Source: Owenweeksia sp963758205 (GTDB lineage Bacteria; Bacteroidota; Bacteroidia; Flavobacteriales; Schleiferiaceae). From it: DNA of 64,000 nt. The DNA lies in the NCBI GenBank assembly GCA_963758205.1, contig CAVWUM010000002.1, positions 1,302,001-1,366,000 on the forward strand, read 5' to 3'. Both the position numbers and the translations under genes were made by a program. Below, in pieces: positions 1 to 8,314 of this stretch. The notes below the pieces were generated by a model. That model did no database searches and was not told the origin of the DNA. It saw only the letters and a list, made by a program, of their open reading frames with translations. Position 1 is the stretch's first letter; every line of letters starts with the position of its first letter.

Positions 1-1107
1 GTACATATTGGTACCCTTGGCTGGAATGGCTTTATGATTTTCGGTATAGTGTATTGGCTGATGCCAAGGCTGTATCAAACCAGCCTGTTTTCACAAAAAA
101 TGGCCAACACCCACTTCTGGATTGGAACATTAGGTATCATCTTCTGGGCACTGCCCATGTACGTGGCCGGTTTTACCCAAAGCTTAATGTGGAAGGAGTT
201 TAACCCTGATGGTACTTTGGTGTACGGTAACTTCCTTGAAACAGTTACGCAAATTATACCGATGTATGCCCTGCGCGCCATTGGCGGTACTCTTTACATA
301 CTGGGTATGCTTATAATGGTGGTGAATGTGGTAAGGACTGTACGCAGTGGTAAATTCCTTAAGAGTGAGGAAGACAGCGCAGTACCATTTGGTAAAGTGT
401 TTGAAAAACCAAAGAACGAGCACTGGCACCGCTGGATTGAAAGACGCCCTGTACAACTTATGGTTTGGAGTTTAGTGGTAGTACTCATCGGTGGTATCAT
501 TGAGATTATCCCCACTATGATGGTAAAATCCAACATACCTACCATTGAAAGTGTGAAACCTTATAGCGTGCTTGAGCTGGAAGGTAGAGACCTGTACATC
601 CGCGAGGGTTGTAATGCCTGTCACTCTCAGATGGTGCGTCCGTTCCGCTCCGAAACCGCCCGATATGGCGAATATTCCAAAGCCGGTGAGTTTGTGTACG
701 ATCACCCCTTCCTTTGGGGTAGTAAGCGCACCGGGCCCGATCTGCACCGTGTGGGTGGTAAGTACCCGCACAGCTGGCACTATAACCACATGCTTGATCC
801 TACAAGTATGAGCCCCGGCTCACTAATGCCACGCTACCCATGGTTGTTTACCAATACGCTGGATACTACAGATACCCGCAAAAAGCTGGAAGTAATGGCC
901 GGCCTGGGTGTACCGTATGAGCAGGAGTACATTGATAACTACGCCTTTTACATGAATGAGCAACAGGAAGCCATCACCAATGAGCTACGCGAGCAGATGG
1001 AGAATGTGGATGTTCGTCCGGATGATGAAATTGTTGCGCTCATCGCCTACCTGCAAAGGCTGGGTGTGGATATAAAGGCTGAAAATATAGAACTCGTTAA
1101 AAACTAA
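1..1107 (+). CDS. ccoN: cbb3-type cytochrome c oxidase, fused CcoN-CcoO (5' partial)
   Basis: Catalytic and monoheme subunits of the high-affinity cbb3 terminal oxidase, which reduces O2 at the inner membrane. The frame is open from base 1, so the N-terminal catalytic part lies outside the window; the visible start reads VHIGTLGWNGFMIFG, typical of the last CcoN helices. About 120 residues of CcoN membrane segments are followed, without a stop, by a CcoO domain: one TM helix near codon 155-175, then the heme c site CNACH at bases 610-624, then a later Met-containing MPRYPW segment that probably supplies the axial ligand. CcoN-CcoO fusions are common in Bacteroidota, whereas in Proteobacteria these are separate genes. 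ccoQ follows 6 bp downstream, so this is the head of an operon. Identification is secure. Confidence 0.95.
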   Translation, partial: VHIGTLGWNGFMIFGIVYWLMPRLYQTSLFSQKMANTHFWIGTLGIIFWALPMYVAGFTQSLMWKEFNPDGTLVYGNFLETVTQIIPMYALRAIGGTLYILGMLIMVVNVVRTVRSGKFLKSEEDSAVPFGKVFEKPKNEHWHRWIERRPVQLMVWSLVVVLIGGIIEIIPTMMVKSNIPTIESVKPYSVLELEGRDLYIREGCNACHSQMVRPFRSETARYGEYSKAGEFVYDHPFLWGSKRTGPDLHRVGGKYPHSWHYNHMLDPTSMSPGSLMPRYPWLFTNTLDTTDTRKKLEVMAGLGVPYEQEYIDNYAFYMNEQQEAITNELREQMENVDVRPDDEIVALIAYLQRLGVDIKAENIELVKN

Positions 1108-1113
1108 TCCATC

Positions 1114-1314
1114 ATGCTGAAATTCATAAAACACCATATGGAAACCATCACGGGTATAGAAATATACCCGATGATATCCTTCCTGCTGTTCTTTACCTTT
1201 TTTGTACTGATGCTTGTGTACATCCTAAAAGCAGATAAAGCAAGAATGGCCAAAATTGCCACCCTCCCACTGGATGATCAACCCTCTAACACCACTGACC
1301 ATGAAAAAGAGTAG
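1114..1314 (+). CDS. ccoQ: cbb3 oxidase small subunit CcoQ-like
   Basis: Small 66-residue protein with one strong membrane helix (about residues 18-38, rich in Phe/Leu) followed by a basic and then a charged cytoplasmic tail, the architecture of the cbb3 subunit IV/CcoQ/FixQ family. Sequence conservation in this family is weak, so the assignment rests on size, topology and position between ccoNO and ccoP. Its 3' end overlaps the ccoP start by 14 bp, indicating translational coupling. Confidence 0.8.
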   Translation: MLKFIKHHMETITGIEIYPMISFLLFFTFFVLMLVYILKADKARMAKIATLPLDDQPSNTTDHEKE

Positions 1315-2290
1315 CAGATATTTTATACCCTTTGTACTCCTTCTTTTTACAGGAGCCATTACAGTGCCCATGTATAGTGGAGAAAGTATAGCTTCATTAT
1401 TTGCAAATCCTGTAACGTGGATTATAGCTCTGCTGGTGCTCTTCCTGCTGTTTAGTATTGTTGCGGTTACTGATGCCTTAAACAGTATCAAATACCATGT
1501 TCTTAAAAAAGAGGGGCGCCTTGCGGAACTCGGTATCAATGAGGAAACTGATGAAGAAACCTACCTGGCCGGCAGCAACATCTTTACCCGCTTTTGGCAA
1601 AAGCTACAGGATGCCAAGCCTATTGAGCAGGAATCTGAAATTGAGCTTGACCACAACTATGACGGCATCCATGAGCTGGATAACAACCTGCCACCCTGGT
1701 GGCTTTGGGGATTTTACATTTCCATTGCCTTTGCCGTAGTGTACCTGGTACGTTACCACGTAATTGGCAGCGCGCCATTACAACAGGCAGAATATGAACA
1801 GCAAATGGCCGAGGCTGAAATTCAAAAAGCCGAGTACCTAAAAAATGCTGCTAACCTTGTGGATGAAACCTCTGTGGTGATGCTGGAAGACCAATCGCTG
1901 ATAAAGGAAGGTGCAGCCCTGTTTACCAAAAATTGTGCGGTGTGCCACGCGGCAGACGGTGGCGGTGGTGTAGGCCCTAACCTTACGGATGCCTACTGGC
2001 TGCATGGTGGTGATATCAAAGATGTATTCTCTACCATAAAGTATGGTGTTCCTGCCAAGGGTATGATTCCGTGGAAAGACCAACTAAGCCCAGTGGAAAC
2101 CCAAAAGGTGGCCTCATTTATCATGACATTGGTTGGTACAACACCCGCCAACCCCAAAGAGGCGCAGGGCGAACTTTACAAGCCTGTAGAAGTGCCTGTA
2201 AATGACTCAACCGCAGCTGAAGGCGCAGATAGTACAGTAGTAGTTGCCCAGGCAACGGATGCTGATACTATCATCACTGAAAACGAATAA
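1301..2290 (+). CDS. ccoP: cbb3-type cytochrome c oxidase subunit CcoP (monoheme)
   Basis: Membrane-anchored cytochrome c subunit that passes electrons to CcoNO. I chose ATG 1301 (MKKSSRYF) because it opens directly into the first membrane segment; an upstream in-frame ATG at 1256 would lie deep inside ccoQ. Residues 8-55 hold two hydrophobic segments, residues 130-150 a third (PPWWLWGFYISIAF), and a cytochrome c domain follows with a single CAVCH heme site at residues 212-216 and a later GMIPW segment with a candidate Met ligand. Proteobacterial CcoP normally has two heme sites; only one is visible here, as is usual in Bacteroidota. The last ~40 residues are acidic and Thr/Val-rich with no recognised fold. 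Confidence 0.93.
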   Translation: MKKSSRYFIPFVLLLFTGAITVPMYSGESIASLFANPVTWIIALLVLFLLFSIVAVTDALNSIKYHVLKKEGRLAELGINEETDEETYLAGSNIFTRFWQKLQDAKPIEQESEIELDHNYDGIHELDNNLPPWWLWGFYISIAFAVVYLVRYHVIGSAPLQQAEYEQQMAEAEIQKAEYLKNAANLVDETSVVMLEDQSLIKEGAALFTKNCAVCHAADGGGGVGPNLTDAYWLHGGDIKDVFSTIKYGVPAKGMIPWKDQLSPVETQKVASFIMTLVGTTPANPKEAQGELYKPVEVPVNDSTAAEGADSTVVVAQATDADTIITENE

Positions 2291-2308
2291 TTATAAAGGC
2301 TATCCCAA

Positions 2309-3721
2309 ATGGGTATTCACATTCCTAATCCGAATTTCAGAGACCACATTGGTACAATTGACGAAAGTGGTAAAAGGAATTTTTTGTACCCCCGAAAGAC
2401 CAACGGACGCTTTACCAACTATCGCAGAATTGCCAGCTATGTATTGCTGGCAATTCTTATTGGCACACCGTTTATTCAGATTAATGGGCGGCCATTTATG
2501 ATGTTTAACGTGCTGGAGCGCAAGTTCATCCTCTTTGGTCAGATCTTCTGGCCCGAGGATTTCTTTGTTGCCGTGCTGGCCATGCTTATTGGTGTACTAT
2601 TTATCGCTGTGTTTACCGTGGCCTTCGGGCGTTTGTTCTGTGGCTGGGTGTGCCCGCAAACCATTTTTATGGAGCATGTTTTCCGTAGAATTGAATACTG
2701 GATAGATGGTGACCGCAACCAACAAATGCGCTTGGCCAAAATGCCATGGAATGCCGAGAAGATCAGGAAGCGGATTTTTAAAAACGGTATCTTCTTCGCC
2801 ATAAGTTTTGCGGTAGCCAACGTGTTTATGATGTACCTCATCAGCCAGCCTGCCTGGTGGACTATTGTGAGTGATAATCCCGCAAATCATCTGGGTGGCC
2901 TGGCTACCATCCTTATTTTCTCCGGGGTATTCTTTTTTGTATTTGCCTGGTTTCGCGAGCAGGTGTGTATTATAGTTTGCCCTTACGGTAGATTGCAAAG
3001 CGTACTGCTGGACAGGCACTCCGTAGTAATTGCATACGATTATATGCGTGGTGAAATGCGCAGCAAATTCCGAAAAAATGAAGACCGGGCAGCCGAAGGT
3101 AAAGGCGATTGTATAGACTGTAACCAGTGCGTAGAGGTATGCCCTACCGGAATCGACATCCGTAATGGCACACAGCTGGAGTGCATAAACTGTACCGCCT
3201 GTATGGATGCCTGCGATAGCGTAATGGACAAAATTGACCGCCCCCGTGGACTCATCCGCTACGATAGTGAAGAAAACATTGCTCAGAAAACCAAAAAGAT
3301 AGTTACCGCCAGGGTTATTGCCTACTCAGCCGTGCTGACCGTGTTGATTTCTGCCTTTGGATTTTTACTGGCCAGCCGCACTGATGTGGAAGCCATCATT
3401 TTACGTACCCCCGGGCAGATGTTTCAAACGGTGGATGAAAACACCTTCAGCAATGTGTACAACTACAAAATGGTAAACAAAACTGCCGAAGACCTTGGCC
3501 TTACCATTGAGCTGCTTGCACCTGCCGGTGAACTGAAAATGATTGGTGCCGACCCTATTGAGGTGCCCCAGGGCGAACTGGCTGAAGGCGCCTTTATACT
3601 CTTCCTGAAAAAGGAAAACCTGCAAGGCCGTAATACCGATGTAAAGCTGGGAGTGTACAAGGATGGTGTGCTGATAGACGAAGTGGAAACCAACTTTAAC
3701 GGACCGATTGTGAGGAAGTAA
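2309..3721 (+). CDS. ccoG: cbb3 oxidase accessory protein CcoG (RdxA/FixG), polyferredoxin
   Basis: Membrane protein needed for cbb3 oxidase maturation; CcoG homologues act in copper reduction and handling during assembly. Several membrane helices in residues 40-230 include the conserved CGWVCPQT and CPYGRLQ motifs. A double [4Fe-4S] ferredoxin domain follows, with CxxCxxCxxxC at residues 268-278 (CIDCNQCVEVCP) and a second cluster at 292-302 (CINCTACMDAC). One more helix near residue 335 leads into a C-terminal Ig-like FixG domain. Length (470 aa) is normal for the family. It sits 18 bp after ccoP, inside the oxidase operon. Confidence 0.94.
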   Translation: MGIHIPNPNFRDHIGTIDESGKRNFLYPRKTNGRFTNYRRIASYVLLAILIGTPFIQINGRPFMMFNVLERKFILFGQIFWPEDFFVAVLAMLIGVLFIAVFTVAFGRLFCGWVCPQTIFMEHVFRRIEYWIDGDRNQQMRLAKMPWNAEKIRKRIFKNGIFFAISFAVANVFMMYLISQPAWWTIVSDNPANHLGGLATILIFSGVFFFVFAWFREQVCIIVCPYGRLQSVLLDRHSVVIAYDYMRGEMRSKFRKNEDRAAEGKGDCIDCNQCVEVCPTGIDIRNGTQLECINCTACMDACDSVMDKIDRPRGLIRYDSEENIAQKTKKIVTARVIAYSAVLTVLISAFGFLLASRTDVEAIILRTPGQMFQTVDENTFSNVYNYKMVNKTAEDLGLTIELLAPAGELKMIGADPIEVPQGELAEGAFILFLKKENLQGRNTDVKLGVYKDGVLIDEVETNFNGPIVRK

Positions 3722-3740
3722 ATATTTGAAAATTCGAAGA

Positions 3741-3810
3741 TTTGAGATTTGAGATTTGAGACTTGAGACTTGAGATTTGAGACTTGAGATTTGAGACTTG
3801 AGACTTGAGA
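3741..3810 (+). repeat. Heptanucleotide tandem array, 10 units of YTTGAGA
   Basis: Ten contiguous 7-bp units, each TTTGAGA or CTTGAGA, fill 70 bp between the ccoG stop and the ccoH start, 33 bp before the ccoH ATG. The 12-mer ATTTGAAAATTC lies just upstream at 3724-3735. The unit is not a multiple of 3 but the array is non-coding, so copy-number change would alter spacing to the ccoH ribosome binding region, not a reading frame. A second 10-unit heptamer array at 24177-24246 has the same 12-mer beside it. Confidence 0.97.
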
Positions 3811-3843
3811 AATTTCGAGCAAAACATTAGAAAAGGAAAAAAT

Positions 3844-4311
3844 ATGTCACAGGAAACAAAAAAAACAGGATTAACCTTTAACTGGGGAACCGGTATAGCC
3901 CTTACACTGGTACTATTTGCCGGCCTGATGAGCTTTATGGTGTACCAGGCCATGCAACAGGATTTTGACCTGGTAAGCGAAGACTACTATGCCGAGGAAA
4001 TAGACTACCAGAACATAATTGATCAAAAGCGCAATGCCCTTGCCCTTACTGAAAAGGCGAGCCTAAAGGTTACCGAAAGTGCGGTAAACCTGCAGCTGCC
4101 TGCTGATTTTGAAGGTAAAGCCAAAACCTTTAGCGTACTGATGTACTGCGAGCAGGAAGCCGATAACGACTTTAGCTTTGAGCACACCGAAACCACCGAA
4201 AACAGTTTTGAGGTACCCTTTACCACCATTAGCGAAGGCAAGTGGATTGCCAAGGTAAAACTGCACTGCGATGGCGTTGACTATTATTTCGATCCCGAAA
4301 TAGTATTCTGA
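3844..4311 (+). CDS. ccoH: FixH/CcoH family protein
   Basis: cbb3 oxidase assembly and stability factor. I took ATG 3844 because an A/G-rich ribosome binding stretch (aaaaggaaaa) precedes it; an in-frame TTG at 3805 would begin inside the heptamer array. The 155-residue product has a short cytoplasmic N-terminus, one membrane helix at about residues 12-34, the typical FixH segment LVSEDYYAEEIDYQ immediately after it, and a periplasmic Ig-like beta domain. The stop overlaps the start of the next gene by one base (TGATG), so the two are probably translated together. Confidence 0.88.
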   Translation: MSQETKKTGLTFNWGTGIALTLVLFAGLMSFMVYQAMQQDFDLVSEDYYAEEIDYQNIIDQKRNALALTEKASLKVTESAVNLQLPADFEGKAKTFSVLMYCEQEADNDFSFEHTETTENSFEVPFTTISEGKWIAKVKLHCDGVDYYFDPEIVF

Positions 4312-5003
4312 TGTGGTGGAGTGCCCTTTTGCTCGGCCTGGTATCATCGCTGCACTGCATAGGCATGTGCGGCCCGCTACAGGCTGCGGCAATGGGCACA
4401 TTCCATAAAAATGCCAGCCCACGGTTTGTAGGGCTATATCATCTTAGCCGAATAACTACTTATGGCATGCTTGGCTTACTGGCCGGGTTTGTAGGCAAAG
4501 GTGTAGGGCTGCAAAACTGGCAACAGCAAACATCCCTCATCAGTGGGTTGCTCTTACTTTTTGCCTTTGCGGGATTTTACATTTTGCGCCTGGATAAAAA
4601 ACTCCTCAAAATACTCTTTCCCTTTATCAGCCGCTTACGCGGGAAGTTGCAACAGAACAAATCAGCGCGGGTGGCTTACTTCAGCGGAAGCGGACTAATA
4701 AATGGCCTGCTACCTTGTGGAATGGTGTACCTGGCGATGTTTCCGGCAATGAGCAGTGGTAATGCCATTACTGCATTTGGCTATATGCTACTGTTTGGTG
4801 TGGGTACACTGCCGATACTGGTGCTGAGCAACTTTGGCGCTCTTAGCTTTTTACAAAGCCGCGGCAGAATGATTCAAAAACTGATACCCGCCATGATAGT
4901 GGTTACCGCCCTGCTGCTTATACTGCGTGGAATGGATCTGGGTATTCCCTACATATCTCCACAGATACCTGTGGCCGGAGCCAGTATTGAGGTGTGTGAT
5001 TAA
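4311..5003 (+). CDS. Sulfite exporter TauE/SafE-like (DsbD_2) membrane protein of the cco cluster
   Basis: Polytopic membrane protein of 230 residues with about six hydrophobic segments. Two motifs match the DsbD/CcdA-like transmembrane family often annotated as TauE/SafE or urease accessory-like: LHCIGMCGP at residues 14-22 and NGLLPCGMVYLA near residue 135. Each contains a Cys next to a helix break. Genes of this family are regular neighbours of ccoGHIS clusters in Bacteroidota, and a role in copper or redox handling during cbb3 assembly is inferred from context, not shown. A start overlapping the ccoH stop puts it in the same operon. Its stop codon overlaps the end of the convergent minus-strand gene by 4 bp. 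Confidence 0.82.
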   Translation: MWWSALLLGLVSSLHCIGMCGPLQAAAMGTFHKNASPRFVGLYHLSRITTYGMLGLLAGFVGKGVGLQNWQQQTSLISGLLLLFAFAGFYILRLDKKLLKILFPFISRLRGKLQQNKSARVAYFSGSGLINGLLPCGMVYLAMFPAMSSGNAITAFGYMLLFGVGTLPILVLSNFGALSFLQSRGRMIQKLIPAMIVVTALLLILRGMDLGIPYISPQIPVAGASIEVCD

Positions 5004-5152
5004 CCCGCCTCATTTTTATTTGTGTTAGCTCTTTTTTTAAAATACTCTAACACTTCTTTTGGTGATAAGCCATCAGTATCCGCGGCAATTCTATCCCTCT
5101 CCTTCCTGACTGTTTCTACACAGTCAAAATCCTTTTCAATCGTTGTTTTCAT
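5000..5152 (-). CDS. Candidate antitoxin, 50 aa, paired with PIN toxin
   Basis: Fifty-codon frame beginning MKTTIEKDFDCVETVRKERD and ending with a Lys/Asn-rich tail. It is rich in charged residues, with a predicted helical core around RKERDRI and a second helix around SPKEVLEYFKKR, like short PIN-partner proteins that share a DCV-xxx-R opening and a final EYFKKR-type helix. That resemblance is from memory. Its ATG lies 17 bp inside the 3' end of the PIN gene, so it is translated with the toxin and after it, the reverse of the usual VapBC order. It ends 4 bp inside the convergent cco-cluster gene. Confidence 0.6.
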   Translation of the reverse strand: MKTTIEKDFDCVETVRKERDRIAADTDGLSPKEVLEYFKKRANTNKNEAG

Positions 5153-5600
5153 AATCAAATACCTCTCTAGGGGTCCTTATTTCAATAGTTTGATAGCCAT
5201 TTAAAAGATTAATAGCATTGTAACCGTGAATCCTTTGGATATTTACAATATGCTTAAAGTTCCAACTTACTAGTAAATCTGCCTTCATAATAGTGGCTAT
5301 GGCAATGTGATAACAATCCGCTCGGCTGGATTTTCCTACAACCTTTTCTTCAATATACTTATTCGCCAGCAAAATGGCTTCTTCTGTCAAGTTAGCCTTT
5401 AAAATGTTCCTATCAGGAATACTCTTTACAAAACCCCTCACTTTTTCAGGAGAACCACTTAATTCATCTTCGGCCACATCAGAAACGACCATTAGTAAGT
5501 CTGACTCAAATATTTTATCAAAAAATTTTTCAGTCCAGTACTCAAATTCTTTGTCAAATCGTCCACCGAATACTGAGGTATCAACGTAAATCGTCTTCAT
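5136..5600 (-). CDS. PIN-domain ribonuclease toxin, VapC-like
   Basis: Predicted metal-dependent RNase of the PIN family. I chose the ATG at 5600 because it opens directly with the beta-strand MKTIYVDTSV, placing the first catalytic acid at D7; the upstream in-frame ATG only adds an unrelated leader. Other family acids are visible: E44-E46 in DVAEDEL, D95 in SRADCYH, and D108 before the VSWNFKH strand. Length, 154 aa, is normal for VapC-like proteins. A small overlapping gene follows on the same strand and is the likely antitoxin. Chromosomal PIN toxins of this type usually cleave tRNA or rRNA; the target here is unknown. Confidence 0.85.
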   Translation of the reverse strand: MKTIYVDTSVFGGRFDKEFEYWTEKFFDKIFESDLLMVVSDVAEDELSGSPEKVRGFVKSIPDRNILKANLTEEAILLANKYIEEKVVGKSSRADCYHIAIATIMKADLLVSWNFKHIVNIQRIHGYNAINLLNGYQTIEIRTPREVFDYENND

Positions 5601-5681
5601 TTGGCTAAAGATATATATTAAGTCGGAACATAATATAATACGTGTAACTGAACAATGCATCTACCTGCAGGTTAGGCAAGT

Positions 5682-5903
5682 ATGTCTCTAAAAACAGTAA
5701 TAGCAGGTTCCTTTATATTTCTACTGATATATGCCGTGGCTGTAATGCTTAGCGCTACTCAGGCGGCAATTCTGCTTTTCAGTTTATCTCCTATTATAGT
5801 AGTGTATGTAGCCTATCGCATACTGAAAGATCCCGAACCACACTCCGGGGCCACATTTGATGATAAGTTTTACGAAGACTCTGACTATACCCGTACTAAG
5901 TAG
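5682..5903 (+). CDS. Small two-helix membrane protein, unknown
   Basis: Seventy-three residues with two hydrophobic segments (about residues 5-25 and 28-46) and an acidic soluble C-terminus containing FDDKFYEDSDY. I do not recognise the family. It stands alone between the divergent PIN gene and the convergent hemN. Confidence 0.6.
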   Translation: MSLKTVIAGSFIFLLIYAVAVMLSATQAAILLFSLSPIIVVYVAYRILKDPEPHSGATFDDKFYEDSDYTRTK

Positions 5904-5961
5904 TTTGTATCAAAGCTCTGAAGCCCTGGTTTCAATTTCAATATCCCCGAAACCAGTTCCT

Positions 5962-6009
5962 ACCTTGTAACCTTACAACCTTGAAACTTTAAAACCTTAA
6001 AACTCTACA
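5962..6009 (+). repeat. Degenerate octanucleotide array, ACCTTnnA x 5-6
   Basis: Consecutive 8-mers ACCTTGTA, ACCTTACA, ACCTTGAA, ACTTTAAA, ACCTTAAA and ACTCTACA lie in the gap between the 73-aa gene and the hemN stop; the last unit enters the hemN 3' end. Units are diverged, unlike the clean heptamer arrays. Two similar adjacent units occur at 48569-48584 inside a coding region. Confidence 0.65.
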
Positions 6010-7351
6010 CCGCTTTACTAAAAACCAGCTTCTCCTGATGCCTGTCCATACGGGCATCCAACACCCGGCAAATGTTACGTATAAAGCTGCGCCCGGTTTC
6101 GGTAACCTTTACCTGATCGGGAAAAACCCGTAACAGGCCGTCTTTTTCAAATTCATAAAATTCAGATTCAAGCCATAGCGGTAAGCCTTGGTAATCCTCA
6201 AACCAGTTGGTTTGATAGTTACACATCAAATCCAGTATGCGCCTGCGTATAGCGCGGTCTTCCTCCGTAAGGAAGTGCGTTTTAATTACCGGAGGAAGAT
6301 CTTCATTTTTAATACGGAGCATATACTCCTTCACCGTTTTTTCATTCTGGGCGTAGGCAGTCCAGCTATCGCTGATGCTGCTGGCGCCAAGGGCAATACA
6401 TAGTTTGGTGTGGTAGGGTGTGTAACCCATAAAGTTGCGGTGCAGCTTTTTCTTAAGCATGGATTGATACAGCTGATCGCTGGGCATGGCAAAATGATCC
6501 ATTCCAATATCACGATAGCCTAAAGCCTCCAGGCCGGCCTTACCCTGTTGGTAGAGGTTTAGCTTATCAATACCCATCGGCAGGTCGGCTTCAGAGTAAG
6601 CCCGTTGTGCCTTTTTTACTTCCGGAATGTGGGCATAGCTGTAAAAAGCAATTCTATCGGGCTTTAGTTCCTGCAGCAACTTCAGGTTGCGCTCAATGTG
6701 GGCAGGCGTTTGTTTGGGCAATCCGTAAATCAAATCATAATTTACAGAGGTATAGCCCAGTGCACGGGCCTGCCCGGTTACATTTCTGATTTCTTCCACC
6801 GTTTGGTAGCGGTTAATGATGCGCATAATCTCATCATCAAAATCCTGCACTCCTACACTAATGCGATTAAAACCAATTTCCCGTAAGGTTTTGAGGTGCT
6901 CATAAGTGGTACTGTTGGGGTGGGCCTCAAAACTGAATTCGTAGTTATCAGGCAGCTCCGCATCAGCCAAAAGGCCTTCCACCAGTATCCTTAAATTTTC
7001 AGGCGAAAAGAAAGTAGGAGTACCACCCCCCAGGTGCAACTCTCGGATAACCGGTTTTTGCGGTAAACGGGAGGTGTACATGCGCCATTCCTTTAGTACA
7101 GCCTGTATGTAGGGGTACTCTACAAGGTGATTTTTAGTGATATGCTTATTGCAGCCACAATAGGTGCAAAGGGCCTCGCAATAAGGTAAATGGATGTAGA
7201 GGCTTATTTCACGATCTTTCATAAAACTGAGCTTTACATGCTCCATCCATCTCTCAGCACAGGTATCGCGCGTATCCCATAAAGGTACGGTGGGGTAACT
7301 GGTATAACGCGGCACCGGCACATCATACTTCTGCAATAAGCTCACTTCCAT
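6005..7351 (-). CDS. hemN: Oxygen-independent coproporphyrinogen III oxidase
   Basis: Radical-SAM enzyme that decarboxylates coproporphyrinogen III to protoporphyrinogen IX in heme synthesis without O2. The cluster-binding motif CxxxCxxC is at C58, C62 and C65 (YCEALCTYC), followed by the HemN-specific CGCNKHIT. The glycine-rich GGGTPTF strand is near residue 110, and the C-terminal HemN domain ends at residue 448, close to the family's usual 450-460. Presence of CGC and full length argue for genuine HemN over the HemW-type heme chaperone. Supply of heme under low O2 fits the neighbouring cbb3 oxidase genes. No gene directly overlaps it. Confidence 0.94.
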   Translation of the reverse strand: MEVSLLQKYDVPVPRYTSYPTVPLWDTRDTCAERWMEHVKLSFMKDREISLYIHLPYCEALCTYCGCNKHITKNHLVEYPYIQAVLKEWRMYTSRLPQKPVIRELHLGGGTPTFFSPENLRILVEGLLADAELPDNYEFSFEAHPNSTTYEHLKTLREIGFNRISVGVQDFDDEIMRIINRYQTVEEIRNVTGQARALGYTSVNYDLIYGLPKQTPAHIERNLKLLQELKPDRIAFYSYAHIPEVKKAQRAYSEADLPMGIDKLNLYQQGKAGLEALGYRDIGMDHFAMPSDQLYQSMLKKKLHRNFMGYTPYHTKLCIALGASSISDSWTAYAQNEKTVKEYMLRIKNEDLPPVIKTHFLTEEDRAIRRRILDLMCNYQTNWFEDYQGLPLWLESEFYEFEKDGLLRVFPDQVKVTETGRSFIRNICRVLDARMDRHQEKLVFSKAV

Positions 7352-7408
7352 AGTGGTAAATTTTTTGCCAAAAGTAGCGGGGGTGCCCCCTGCGTAAAAT
7401 GATATTCG

Positions 7409-8314
7409 TCAGTGGGGAATGGGTACGGCCTCTTCCTTCACTTTTTCTGAGTACCATTCCTGTATTTCCTGCGTCATTCGGCCTTTACGCCCTTCGCCAA
7501 TAAGGCGGCCATCAATGGTTTTTACCCAACTGAGGGCGCCCATGGTGCCGGTGGTAAACACCTCATCGGCTATGTACATTTCGGCCATGGTAAGGTCCTT
7601 TTCCTTATAGGGGAGTTTTTGAGCAGCAGCAATTTCCATCACGGCCTGCCTGGTAAATCCCGGAAGGCAGCTATTGGCAAAAGGCGTATAAAGCACCTCA
7701 TCCTTTACCAAAAACAAATTAGTGGCATTGGTTTCCGAGAGGTAGCCATGCTGATCGAGCATTACGGCATCATCCGCGCCAGCGTAATTGGCCTCAATTT
7801 TGGCCAGTATATTATTGATAAGGTTGTTGTGCTGAATCTTTGAATCCAGCGCAAAGGGCGGGTTTCGCCTTACGGAAGAGGTGATGAGCGTAAGGCCTTC
7901 ATCACCATACACCAGGCCCTTGTACTCGGGCAATACAATTAAGGTGCAGCCATAAATATTCAGTTCCGGATTCATGCCCGAAGTGCTTTTTAGCCCTCGG
8001 GTTAGCGTCAGGCGGATATGTATACCATCCGTCATGCCGTTGGCCTTAAGAGTTTCAAAAATGGCATTGCGAACCACTTTGCGGTCGGGTATATTTTTAA
8101 AATCCATTATGTGGGCCGAGTGCATGAGCCTGTCTAAATGCTGCTCCAGCTGAAAGATGTGGCCATTGTACACCCTCAACCCTTCCCACACAGCATCGCC
8201 ACCCTGCACCACGCTATCCAGCACCGAAACTTTGGCCTCATCGCGCTTTACCAGTCCATTTACATACACCAGGGTATTTTCATTTCGCGGGTCGGGCTGA
8301 TTGAATTTGCTCAT
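7409..8314 (-). CDS. Class IV PLP aminotransferase (branched-chain/D-amino acid type)
   Basis: Fold-type IV aminotransferase, 301 residues. The probable PLP lysine is K159 (LDSKIQHNN), and the conserved cofactor glutamate is E194 in YLSETNATNLF. An FEXLRXYXG-like N-terminal motif is present as WEGLRVYNG at residues 43-51. These agree with the IlvE/DAAT group, but the sequence does not settle whether the substrate is a branched-chain or a D-amino acid. The start overlaps the stop of the upstream gene by 4 bp (ATGA), making a tight two-gene operon with the sulfotransferase-like protein. Confidence 0.85.
   Translation of the reverse strand: MSKFNQPDPRNENTLVYVNGLVKRDEAKVSVLDSVVQGGDAVWEGLRVYNGHIFQLEQHLDRLMHSAHIMDFKNIPDRKVVRNAIFETLKANGMTDGIHIRLTLTRGLKSTSGMNPELNIYGCTLIVLPEYKGLVYGDEGLTLITSSVRRNPPFALDSKIQHNNLINNILAKIEANYAGADDAVMLDQHGYLSETNATNLFLVKDEVLYTPFANSCLPGFTRQAVMEIAAAQKLPYKEKDLTMAEMYIADEVFTTGTMGALSWVKTIDGRLIGEGRKGRMTQEIQEWYSEKVKEEAVPIPH

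Noticed and set aside
3741..3810. Possible CRISPR array
   Set aside because: Units are 7 bp and contiguous with no spacers; no cas genes are present in the window.
5022..5204. 60-codon plus-strand frame opposite the PIN module
   Set aside because: Shadow of the 50-aa candidate antitoxin, which has better codon structure and context.
6005..7351. HemW-type heme chaperone as an alternative for hemN
   Set aside because: The CGCNKHIT segment and the full-length C-terminal domain fit HemN; HemW is shorter and lacks the additional Cys after the cluster motif.
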